DNA of 64,000 nucleotides, from positions 248,001 to 312,000 of the forward strand of contig JAALGY010000054.1 of the NCBI GenBank assembly GCA_032358165.1, in the 5' to 3' direction. Source of the DNA: Diplosphaera chodatii (taxonomy: Eukaryota > Chlorophyta > Trebouxiophyceae > Prasiolales > Stichococcaceae). This document shows positions 23,501-34,800 of the stretch, one piece after another (the first letter of the stretch is position 1; every line of letters begins with the position of its first letter). A program made the translations under genes and the position numbers. Below the pieces are notes generated by a model. It ran no database searches. It was given only the letters and a program-made list of their open reading frames with translations, and had not been told where the DNA came from.

Positions 23501-24312
23501 TCGCTTGGTTTCTGGGCAACTCACGGCAGTAGCTGCTGCCCACCTGAGCCCAGCGCAGCAGCGGCTTCGGCCACGCCGGCGCCTGGCGCGCTGCGGCCTC
23601 CGCATCCAGCGCCGCCTGCCGGCCAAGGGCGTCAAGCCTCAGCTGTGGACAGCATACATAGAAGACCCTCGTTGCGTCCCCGTCCCAAAATGCTTGGCCG
23701 AGAATATCGCCCACCGGTCCCAGTGAAGCTGACCGCAGGTGCAATTGGGTGGTCGACCGGATACTACTCCGATGACATTTGTTCCAGACGACCTACCAGG
23801 AGGGGTTGGCCGGAGCGCAGCAGTGCTATGGACCGGTTGCTGAGCAGCGCCGCCATGTGCGCCCCGCCGCCCTCTGGCTGCTGCAGCCGCAGCGCTTTGA
23901 TGGCCGCCGTGTAGGTCGCAGCCGCAGCCTCCCAGTCACCTTTGCTGGGCAGGGTGCCATCAGGTCAGCTTGACTCCAGCAGCTATGTATAGTAACGAAT
24001 CATCTCCGCATGGCTGCCCGGCAAACACCATGCAACATGCAAAGGCGCTCCAATCAAATGCTGCAACATGTCAGGCATGCGGTCACCTCCGGTAAATGCC
24101 TCGTTGCCAGCAGCCTTGAGGCGTGCCGCTTCCCCGGCCAGTGGCGGCGCATCCGCTGCAGGGCTGCCCTTCTGACCGCCGCACGCCCTGCTGGTCCAGG
24201 CTTCATGGTATGTGATTTCTTCGCCATCATCAGAATCTGCATCCTCGAGGCAGGGCTGCCGGATGCTGCCGTCAGCGCTGCAGGGTTGCATCTCCATCTG
24301 CGAGGGGGGCAT
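20504..24312 (-). CDS. TPR plus right-handed parallel beta-helix (pectin-lyase fold) protein
   Basis: Thirteen exons in phase (from the start): 24087-24312, 23797-23939, 23544-23642, 23195-23368, 22908-23042, 22620-22753, 22284-22388, 21948-22055, 21722-21791, 21475-21596, 21173-21309, 20793-20938, 20504-20638, giving about 577 residues. After an acidic N-terminus (DADSDDGEE), ARLKAAGNEAFTGGDWEAAA starts a TPR domain of roughly three repeats (residues 58-200), as in co-chaperones. FRSVRKAVAAARDGDRILLLPGTH is the typical opening of a pectin-lyase-fold domain. It is followed by rungs ending in motifs such as LLQRCTI, ILHDCTI, TLQSCRIEDCGGAGV, CSIKKC and VLQDCSVEGNKGAG. The catalytic residues of polysaccharide lyases are not evident, so a binding role is likelier. 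The fifth donor (22908) is chosen for phase; an in-frame ATG at 24393 could be the start. Confidence 0.8.
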
Positions 24313-26047
24313 GCACAGGCTTGAAACGGACAGGAAGACGCCATCCGGGCTAGACTGTGCAGCGATGACCCCAGGGTCAGCATCACCTTGCACTAATCAG
24401 CGGCAATGCGCTGCAGCAATATCTATTGCAGATGAGAGACTTGTAGCAGTGGAATGTGATGGTCTCCTGCCTTAACCCAGAGTTACGGATACGGCCGCAC
24501 TCACCGCGTGCGTCAAGCTTTGCTCCTGCAGCAACTGTGCACCGCAGGCGTGAAGCTACAGAGAGGAGATGGCTGAAAAGAGTTACTATTTGGCCCAATG
24601 TCGGAGGATACCTGCTGGTACTTAATATCAAGGACTCTGATCCAGGAAGCGCTGCATAATGAGTGAGTTCGACTTGATCAGCGTTCAATGTTGTCAGGTG
24701 ATGCAACTAGTACTGAGGACCCAAGCACTCTTCAATATGTGCACGGCTCAGCAGATGGCGCTGGACGCCCCAGCATGTGTCATATGGAAGGCAGGAGTGA
24801 GCGTAAAGTGAACTGCTGGCGCATGGTGTTGAATGTCTGTTTGCCTGAACATACGAAATCTCTTGGAGGAGCCGAATCTTAACAGATTATCTCATGAATA
24901 GTGGTGCTGCCTGCTCAGTTGTGTTGCGATGCGTTCTGATGCACAGCTACTGTAGCATCTAGCATGTTATATACACCAGAGCGCGGGCTGCCGCCTAGCC
25001 GACTGAAAAGCACCATGCCAAAATGCGTAGGCAGCGAGACTTCAAATAAGCCTGTCGGTCCCTTTAGCTAACGGGGTGTGGATCGAGAGGTTTGGCTTTG
25101 GTCTCGCTTTGGCATGGAAACCTGTTACCAGCATTGGCGCCGAAGATTCGTTCTGCCACTGGTCAGATGTTCGTGCTGTCCTGCCCTCCGTCAACCGCCG
25201 CAGCCGCCGCTCGCTCGCTCTCCGTACATCTGTTGGTGCTCAAGTGCAGACATGTCTGACATGCAAGCCTGCTGCCCTATCGTCAGCAATGATACCTGCA
25301 GTTTTCCTGCTGCCATGACTGGTCACCTTCACGCTTACATGCAGTGGCTGTCACGACGTCACTGTGATGTCATAAGGCCGGACGGCCAGCCGGTGCAGTG
25401 GTGCAGCAGCTTCTGCAACAGCGGCATCGCCCCCTGTAGCAGGTGTGCGCGCAGCCGGGACCCAGGCAGATCGGCAACTGCCGGCTGGCCTGCACCAAGG
25501 CCGCCGCCGCATGCAGCGTTGCTACGACCAGCAGCTGAGGCCAGCCTACCACGCCCAGGGCCGCAGAATGCTGGCCGGCGCTCGAGTGCCGTCTCGCAGC
25601 TCAGCTGGAGCCATCACGGTGATGTGCTGCCACTGGCATGCCTTGTGTCGGGGAGGGAGTCCTGCAGCTTCAGTTGAGGAGCTGGTGGCTGCTGCTGGCT
25701 AGTCTTGCTCGCAATCGCTGCTCCTTGTTCTGCGAGCGCAGCGAGCAGGGACAGCATGTATATTCCTGTTATGCCTGTCGAGGCATGTAACAATGTGTCA
25801 GCATGCTCTTGCTGCACGAGTGCCGTTGACAGTACTCAAGTTGATAAACTCGTGATGGCCAACCATGTACTGACTGTGATGTCAATGAGATTCGTCCAGT
25901 CAAATGTCCTTCGCATGTTGGCTGCACATCGCGTGCCGCGTATGTCTGATCATCACACTATTGAAGTTTCCAACCCTGCGGTCAATACTGCCAACTGTCT
26001 GATGCTTTTCAGTCCAGCTGTGCTACCTGTCGTAGATGCGCAGCTGG
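24313..26047. other. Intergenic, nothing recognised
   Basis: The frames on both strands are short, overlapping and without known motifs. The left end should be the promoter of the TPR/beta-helix gene, and the right end the 3' UTR of the LRR kinase gene. Confidence 0.45.
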
Positions 26048-29000
26048 TCAGGCTGCTTCCTGGCCAGAGTTCGAAGCGTGAGAGCCCATCGGTCTGTCGA
26101 ATTGCTGCAGCTGCTGACAGATCTCCACAAAGCTGGGGCGGCTGCCCACGGCTGAGCTTGTGCACTGCGCCGCCAGCTGCGCAAGCCGGCGTGCTGTGCT
26201 GCGGTCGTCAGTGCTGCTGCCGCCGCCGCCGCCGCTGCCCAGCATCTTCTGCCCAGGCGCCGCCACGACCGCGGCAGCTGCCAGGGCCTGCGTCGCTGCT
26301 GCTGGCTCCTGCCGCGCGGCGGTCCAGCTGCCCAGCCACCGGCTGAAGCCTGCCCATGCGCCGTCGTCGGCGGCGGCGCCGCTGCCGACGTCACCGGAAG
26401 CAGCGTCGGCGGCGGCGCCGCTGCAGCCGTCGGCCGTGCTGATGCGCTCGGCCATGTCGGCAAGCAGCAGGCCGAAGGCACGGACCTCTTGCGCCTCGAA
26501 CGGCAGCGTGTCCGGCTGATAGAAGAATGAGGCCCCTGCAGACAGGACGGCACACCTTCTACTCAAGCATGTCGACTGCCCTACCAGTCTGCTTGTACAT
26601 CTCTGCACTGTGCTGCAGATGGCGGCAAGGACGTTTGCTCGTCGATGGCTTCTGCACCATGCCAGCAGGAGGAGTGGAGGCTCCATGCAGCTGCGCTTTG
26701 CGCATCATGGTCACGTGCGTCAAACTGCTCACCGTAGTCGCACAGCACAGCGTCGCCAGCAGCACCCGCCAGCACATTGTGCGCGTACACATCACCGTGG
26801 CAGATGTGCAGCCGGTGCAGCTGTGCCAGTGCAGCCTGCATGTGCGCACAGCCTCGTCATATCGGAGATGCACTGGCGATCTGATGCCAGCAGCCCAGTC
26901 ATGTGATATAACCTGGACATGGCCCGAAGAACAGCTGCAGGGCACTGCACCATGAGCCAGGGACAGCTTACGGCGTGTGCGCCGCAAGCGGCAGTGCATG
27001 ACGCTGATTATGCAGTGTGAAGTGAGGCACGCACCGCCACGTCCGATGCCACCCTCAGCACGTACCGTGCCGCCAAGCGCAGCCCGGGCGCCCAGCGGCA
27101 GCGCAGCAGCGACGTCAGGTCCGGCTTGGCCGCCAGCGGCTTCCCGTCCACCTGGGCAGGGATGCGACTGAGCGCAATTAGTCATCATGCATAGCATCTG
27201 ATGGCAATGCAGTGGTTACTGCAGCCCCGACCCACAGCGCTCGCCAGCCAGTGCTGGTTGGGCATGTGGTCAGGACAACTGCACGACGGGCAGATCCAGC
27301 AATTGCTCATGCAGACTCGTAGGCTGGAGCCATGCCTCGGCCACATGCCCCTGTCGATCACACCATCTGGGTGTGTGCAGGGGCCTGCCGGCACGGTAGA
27401 AGCCTCACAGAACTGGTGCCTGTGAGCAGGCCCTACCTTGTGGACCACCAGCGCGTGCGGCTGCTGCACCAGGCCGACGACTCTGATCAGGTTCGGGTGC
27501 GCGACGGCGCATGTCACGTCAATCTCGTCAGCGGCTCGGCCGTCGGGGGACGCCTCCCCCTTGAACACCTTCACCGCAACGTCATGCCCTGCGGCCGCCA
27601 CCATACAAATGAGCTTGCTCAGGGAGCATTGTTGTGCACCTGTTTCATAGACGAGATGGGGAGTGGGCGCCACTGCGACTTCTGCCACATCGGTGTGTGC
27701 GGGCCAAAGACGGTGCAAATCATCATCTCAAACGCTGACACTGCTGCTCACAGGGGAACGCTGCTCACATGGGATCTCAGAGTGCGCACCTTGGAAGCTG
27801 GAAGCAAACACATCACCGGAGGCGCCATCCCCCAGCGGCGCGCCCAGCGCCAGCTCATCCATCGTCACATCTGCAATCTCCATCCTGTGATGTGGCGGTG
27901 GCAGGGTGAGCAACCTCTGCCACATGACACTACGACGTAACGCAGCACTGCTGAATGGGTGCACATGCAGAGTGTGCCTGGGTGAGAATGAACTTTGGTC
28001 TTCATATGTGTCCACACGGTCGCCAATCTTGAAGACAGACCCTATGACTCACAGCGCTGATGCACCCCAAGCCTGCTGGCATATGCAGTCTTGCTGGCAA
28101 GTAGACCAGGAGCCAGGCGCCTAATTTCCTCACCTGTGCGGCGGCGGCTGCGCGCAGACTGGGTTGCCGCCGAGCGACAGCCACGCCAGAGCCGGAGCGT
28201 CCGAGAGGCCCGGCGGCAGGCCGGCGATGTCGCAGCACGCCACGCGGCACAGCTCCAGCCGCGGCAGCGCCGCCAGCGACCCCGGCAGCGTGGTCAGCCG
28301 GTTGAAGGACGCCTGGCGCAAGAGAACAGGCGCCCCCTCAGCATGCTACACCCAGTCATCGCCTGAGCTCCCACTTGCTGCGCGGCGGCGGCAGCAGCAG
28401 CATCAGCGCAGCAGCAGCAGCAGCATAAGCGACAGCGCTGGCTGGGCTGCCCATGCTGAGGGGTGTGGGCATGGCGGCAGGACAGTGCAAGTGTGAGGAG
28501 ATCATGTTCACATCCCTGCAAGGGACAGAGAACAGCACCCCGCCATCTTGGCCTCACCTGCAGCTTGACCAGCGAGGTGCACTCCCCAATGGCGGCCGGC
28601 AGCTCCGTGAGCCGGTTGTCCGTTAGGAACAGCTCCACCAGGGCCGTCAGCTGGCCAAACGTGTCCGGCAGGCTGCGCAACCTGCAGGCGCACGATACGC
28701 AGCATTCACCCTGACACCGGTGTATTGGCGGTCTGGGGACGCATCAAGGTGAGCACTTCTTGTCCCGTCGCTCTGGTGAGACACCCCCAAATCGCCGGGA
28801 GCATGCAGCTCGGACCTGCAGGACCGAGGCACGCAGGATGCCACAGAGGTGAGGGGATGCAACAAAACGCCTGCTCGCCTGTTGCTCTTCAGGCCCAGGC
28901 GGTACAGGCTGCGCAGGCTGCCGATCTCGAGCGGCACCGCCTCCAGCCGGTTGGCCATGGCGTTGAGGAACACCAGGCGGGTGCACGCGCCGATCTCCGG

Positions 29001-30012
29001 CGGCAGGGCTGTAAGTGCGTTGCGGCTGACGTCCAAGTCCTGCAAAGCCACTGCCAGCGTCCATGAGCCCGTGTTTTGTGCTTGGGAGACTCAGCAGCAC
29101 GCTCTGGCGTGTACACTGATACGAGTGTACCATTTCCTGACACAACAGCCCATAGGCGATGTGGTTGGGCGACAGCACTGACTGGTATCTGCACCTGTAG
29201 GCTGATCAGCCCGCTGATGTGTGGCGGCAGCGCCGACAGCTGGTTGCGCCCCAGGGCGAGGCGTGTGAGCGCCGACAGCTCCCCGATTGAGGCGGGCAGC
29301 TGCTGCAGCGCGTTGCCGGTGACGTCCAGCTGCTGCAGTCCCGCGAGCCGTCCGATGGATGCAGGAAGCTCCTCCAGCCCGGCGTGCGCAGCCCGCAGGC
29401 TGGTCAGCTGGCTGCAGGCGGCCAGGGACGACAGCAGCGCGGCGTCCAGCGCGGCGTGCTGGACATCAAGGTCGCGAAGTCCTGTACATGGACGAGCATC
29501 TGTTGATTGGTGATACGCAACCGACGCTTGTGTGGACTTCACACTGTACAACTCCCTGCTGTGAACACACACTGCCTGTGGAGGAGCACGGCCACCTGAT
29601 GCGCAGCCTCCACACTAGCCACTCAAGGCCAGCAACATTGTGACGGCGGAAGCTTCCATGTTGTGTGACAGCAGAGCAACTGCACCTCGCCCTTTCAATT
29701 GTACGGTCAGGATCCTCAGCAGTGGGCGACCACACCTTTCAGACGGTGGAAGGACGGCATTCGCTGTAGCGACGACTTGTCGTCGTGCTGCAGCCGGAGC
29801 GTTCTGACTTTGCTGCTGTCCAGAGCCAGCAGGTTGCGGGCAGCAACGCAGACCGCATCCCCGTTGCATAGCCACTGCAGGCGATCGGCATCCTCCAGGG
29901 TGTCCAACCGACTGCGAGACTGCGCTCGCACGAGCGCCAAGGCGCCTGCTGCGAGCGTGACGCCGGCAGCTGCCGTCAGCAGCGCGTGCTGTCCATTATT
30001 GCTGTTGGCCAT
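26048..30012 (-). CDS. LRR protein kinase with N-terminal membrane anchor
   Basis: Ten exons in phase (from the start): 29736-30012, 29195-29481, 28879-29039, 28558-28681, 28134-28312, 27790-27884, 27437-27588, 27035-27151, 26733-26835, 26048-26535, giving 660 residues. Residues about 10-30 (ALLTAAAGVTLAAGALALV) are one hydrophobic segment. Residues about 95-340 hold ten or so LRRs of the L-PxxIGxLxxLxxLxLxxN type (ELPASIGRLAGLQQLDVTGN, PPEIGACTRLVFLNAMANR). The kinase domain starts near residue 350: P-loop GDGASGDVF, VAVKVFK lysine, catalytic loop HICHGDVYAHNVL, activation-segment start CDYGASFFY, APE-like region LPFEAQEVRAFG. The catalytic Asp is present but HRD is HGD and DFG is DYG. It recalls plant LRR kinases with no membrane segment between LRR and kinase. 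An acidic/Ala-Gly-rich insert lies near residues 530-600. The substrate is unknown. Confidence 0.87.
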
Positions 30013-31860
30013 GCTTGCCAGTTCAGATCACAACTGAGCTTGCAGTGGGATGGGCTGCCACTGTCTGTATGCGACACTGTGAAGTCGAAAAGATGTGATT
30101 GGTGTCTGTCATACCTAGCAGTGCCAGCGTATTACACGAAGTGCGACTGTGCAAGGTTGCCAATCGCATGCCTGCATCGCTGCAGGGGGGCTGTTACACA
30201 AACCAAGCGTCGACAACACCGCAAGCTGCGATGGTGTTCACCAGGACAGGATTGCTTTCATGCGAGTTTATGTTATGTGATGTTTGCAACGCTTATGCTG
30301 TCAAGCATGTGGCACTAGAGGTCATCCGCCAGACATCGTCCGTCGATAGTGGCACACGCATGCAGGCATGCAACATCAATTTGTGCGCAGAGGACAACAG
30401 CTGGCTATCTTGGCGTCTACCTGCTGGCAACGCCCTGTGTGACCTGCATTCAGACATGAGTAAGCAAGCTAATGGCAAATCTGCGAGCTGGCATGACCTA
30501 CCTCGCACAGCATGCTGCTGTGACAAGCAAGAGAAGCTACCATAGCCGGGCTGCGTCTGTAGGGAAGGTGCTTTCTCTGCCGTCCAGCTTGTCGCGGTGC
30601 AACTACTGGACCAATCATCTCAAGCACAGACTGGTGGCCAGACATGACAGGCCAGCAAAATGCACCTACCTGCTGCAACACCAGGTAGGTGCTGTCAACG
30701 GCAAGATACGGTGCCGCATCACCGTTAATGTAAAGGCGAGTTTTTCTGCGGTGGTTAGCATGTCTCAAGCTCGTAGAGGTCTGGCGGACATGACTAACAT
30801 CAGCCGGACCATGCACGACGAGCTCGTTGTCTGGCCTGCTAATCCCAGCCGCAAAGACGTACAAGTAGCCACCCCCTTTGCAGAGCCGCGCGTTACGATA
30901 GTGAAGAGATGTGCGTTTAAGAAATCCGGCCGCTGTTGGTCACGGGACACGCGTTCGCTTCTCCTGTACCACCAGGATTCCCGCACAAACCAAGATATTC
31001 GCATGACCGACAGCGCAGCCGACACGCAGATCACGCGCCAAGACTACATTGAGACTCGCCTTACGACTTCAAACCCACATATGATCCCAGCTGCGGAGGG
31101 CGTCAGCAACCAGTTGCAATAGGTAGGGCTCCAGTGTCAGCATACCCTCAGCCAGCATGCCCGTACCCCAATCTCGTTTGAAACCTAGTGCGCGGCGGCC
31201 TTGACCGGTGCATACACTTGTTGGCGCGTCCTCAGGCCCGTTTGCAAGTTTTCATAGTGTTTCGATTGCCGTGTTGCATCCTGCGCATCCCGAGCAACAC
31301 CAAACGGGTGCCGTTGCCACATCATCAGCTCCCGACGGCATCGCAGCTCTTTTGCGCGCAATTTCAGACGTTGCAAGACTCGGTAAAGGGTGCGATGTGA
31401 AATCCTGCACTGTGTGGCGATGGTGCTGCTGGATAGGTTGATTCTGTCTATCAACAGGCAGGCGACGGTTAGTTGCTTGCGTCGTCATGCGTGTGTGGTG
31501 ACGGGATCTCATGGTCTCGTGTGCGTGCCAACCTGCATTCCGCTGTGGCACGCCAACTTTAAGAACTGCAAAACGGCTGGAAGGCTTATTTCGGTGCGGT
31601 AACAGCAGTAGACGCGGCTGCATCGCAGGTCACCACTGTGCTCAGCAGTTTTTATTGGATCGTGTGTGAGCTACGAGCCAGGGTGCCAGTGGCCAGGCTA
31701 CCCGGTAGCCCTGCTGCATGTGGCATGCATGATGCGCCAGCGCCTTTGGTACCGCTCTCGCCGATAGATCTGTTGTGCTGCACCTCTGCAGATTCCCGCC
31801 TGACGGGCTCACGCTCATCGTGCAGCGACTTCGTCCTCGGTCGCCATCAAACGCAGCTCT
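30013..31860. other. Divergent intergenic region, lower GC
   Basis: About 1.85 kb between two divergent start codons. It contains several medium frames on both strands without recognised domains; one (31185-31454, minus) looks helix-turn-helix-like. The region also holds the promoters of the LRR kinase and wall-protein genes. Confidence 0.5.
31185..31454 (-). pseudogene. Helix-turn-helix-like fragment, possible transposon remnant
   Basis: The frame contains SSSTIATQCRISHRTLYRVL followed by a basic helix (KLRAKELRCRRELM), which resembles the helix-turn-helix at the N-terminus of transposases. There is no good ATG, and upstream the same frame is broken by stops. No DDE catalytic domain, terminal inverted repeats or target-site duplication was found. 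It may be chance. Confidence 0.22.
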
Positions 31861-34800
31861 ATGGAGCGGAGGCGGGGAGCCCTGCCGCTACTGGCACTGC
31901 TCGTCTTTGTCGCAGCCTCGGCATTTGGATCAGCTCTTGCTCAGGGTGTGACATGATCAGTCACGTAACCATATGGCCTTGCACGAAAATGTTGCTTGCC
32001 GATGAGTCAACCTGGCATGCCCGTGTTGTGTGAGGTGACTGACAGTGCACATGCTGCTTGCAGGTGGCTGTGCTGGCGCCTTCATCAATGAGGTGATCCT
32101 AGGCGCTACCCAGGGATTGCTTGTCCTGTGTACATGGTCCTGCACGCACGCCGCGCGCATGCACATGTCAATCAAGCTGGCCGATTGATGAGTGCGCCAT
32201 GTCTCCAGTGCTACTCCATCAGTAGCTGGCACGTGCCAGCTACTGATGGAGTAGCAGCACCCGTCATCAACCAGCTGCTGTATTCAACTTTTGTGTGTGT
32301 CCTTTGCGATGCAGATCCACTACGACAACATGGGCAACGATGTCAACGAGAAGATCGAGGTCATCTTCCCCACCGCGGTGGCCAACACGCTGTCGCTGGT
32401 GCTGTACAACGGCGGCGGTGGGAACCCCGCCTCCGCAACGCAGTATGGCACCACCAACGTGTCCACCGGCACGACCATTTCAATTGGCAGCGGCTACTCA
32501 CTCGCCGTCGTCAGCTACCCCGCAAACGGGCTGCAGAACGGCCCTTCGGATGGCGTGGCACTCGTCTGCGGCGGCAGCGTCCCTGCAGGGCAGCTGCTGT
32601 CCTACGAGGGCCGCCTGATAGCGACTGATGGACCTGCTGTGGGGCTGACTAGCATGGACATCGGCGTCGCTGAGGATGGTGCGACAGGCGATGATTACGA
32701 TTGACAACATGTATGCCGTCTGCGCCATGCAGTGCGCGCAGCTTGCTAGTATATGAGAGTCTCTAATGCAGGACCCACACATGATGACAGTGTGGTGATG
32801 TTCGTATGCAGGCAATGGCCCCACGACCACATCCCTGCAGCTGAAGGGTACCGGGTACCGGTATGCCGACTTCACCTGGGCCGCATCCAGCACGGCCACC
32901 TTTGGCAGCCTGAACAATGGTCAGACCTTCTCAGTGCCTGCCTCTCCGCCGCCGCCACCGCCCCCTGTACTTTCACCACCCCCGAGCCCCGTCCAAAGCC
33001 CGCCACCAGGACCACCGCCCAAGCCCCCACCCGCACCTCCGCCAAGCCCGCCTGTCCCCCCACCCCCGAGCCCACCACCCTCACCACCGCCCAGCCCTCC
33101 CCCAAACCCACCTCCCTCGCCACCGCCCCAGCCACCGCCAAGCCCACCTCCTTCGCCGCCACCCCAGCCTCCGCCTAGCCCTCCGCCTAGCCCGCCGCCG
33201 TCACCGCCACCGAATCCACCTCCCTCGCCACCGCCCCAGCCTCCTCCCAGCCCACCCCCTAGCCCTCCACCAGTCCCACCACCATCGCCGCCGCCCAACC
33301 CACCACCAAACCCGCCCCCCTCACCCCCGCCCCAACCTCCTCCCAGCCCGCCGCCCAGCCCGCCACCCAGTCCTCCACCCAATCCCCCTCCATCACCGCC
33401 ACCCCAGCCTCCTCCTAGCCCGCCACCGTCACCGCCACCCAGTCCGCCGCCCTCACCACCGCTCAGTCCACCACCAAGCCCGCCGCCGAGCCCACCACCC
33501 CAGCCTCCTCCTAGCCCGCCACCGTCACCGCCGCCCCCGAGCCCGCCTCCGGCCCCACCACCCGCCCCTCCACCGAGTCCCCCACCATCACCGCCCCCAG
33601 CACCCCCGCCCAGTCCACCTCCCTTCCCACCCCCGAGTCCGCCGCTCAGCACACCGCCTGCACCACCTCCAAGTCCGCCACCAACGCCACCTCCAAGTTC
33701 CCCGCCCGGCCCGCCACCTGCACCACCCCAAAGTCCACCCCCCGCCCCGCCGCCCTCTAGTCCACCAATCAGTCCGCCGCCAATCATGGCCCCTAGCCCG
33801 CCACCTGCAGGTTTTTTGACGACTGGCCCCACTCAGGGTGTCCGTTTTCTTTATCTGTACAGCAACAAGCACTATATATTCTGTTGCCAGCTTGGTCCAT
33901 ACAGCATGAACCCACATGCAGCAACATTCCCAAACTGATAGTGTCTGTCGGCCATCTGCAGGCGGCTGCGCCGGCGCCTTCATCAACGAGGTGCTGCACT
34001 CGTTCGCGTCTGCACACCTGCACCACTAGGCAGGAATTGCTGCCGCGCACCCACAAGTTCTGTTGCACTGTAGAGCATCATGGACGTACGCTCACAACTG
34101 TTAGGACCTCGCAACTGCAGATCCACTACGACAATGCCGGGGCCGATGTGAACGAGAAGATCGAGGTGATCTTCCCCACGGCGCTCGCCGGCAGCCTGTC
34201 GCTGGTGCTGTACAGCGGCGGCAGCGGTGGGATCGGTGGGGTCCCGAGCACCGGAATGCAGTACGGCGGCGCCACCAGCGTGGCGGCGGGTCAGACAACG
34301 TCGCTCGGCAGCAGCTACTCCCTCGCCGTCGTGAGCTACCCAACGAACGGCCTCCAGAACGGCCCTGCTGACGGTGTTGCGCTCGTCTGTGGCGGCGCTG
34401 TCGTCCAGCTGCTGTCATACGAGGGCCGCCTGACGGCGACTGATGGCCCTGCTGCGGGGCTGACCAGCACGGACACTGGTGTACTTGAAGACGGTGAGGC
34501 AGTGGCAACTTGGCATGTTGCATGTGTCGAGCAAACTGCATTCAAGTATGCTACTGGCGGATTGCATGCAGAGCAGGTGCTAGCAGCAACAGTCCTGGCC
34601 ACAGGCAGCAGGTACAGAGCTCATATACGCTTTGTGGACTGCTGTCTGCAGGCAACGGCGCCACAACCACATCCCTACAGCTGAAGGGTGCTGGATACCG
34701 GTACTCCGACTTCACCTGGGCGACGGCAGCTACACCCACCTTTGGCAGCCTGAACAACGGCCAGACCTTCACAGTTGCCCCCCCGCAGCCAGCGCCGCCT

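Noticed and set aside
32921..33832. Minus-strand frame of 303 residues, almost entirely Gly with Gly-Gly-Gly repeats
   Set aside because: It is the exact complement of the plus-strand (SPPP)n linker, which belongs to a gene with a signal peptide and phased exons; the Gly-rich reading is a shadow.
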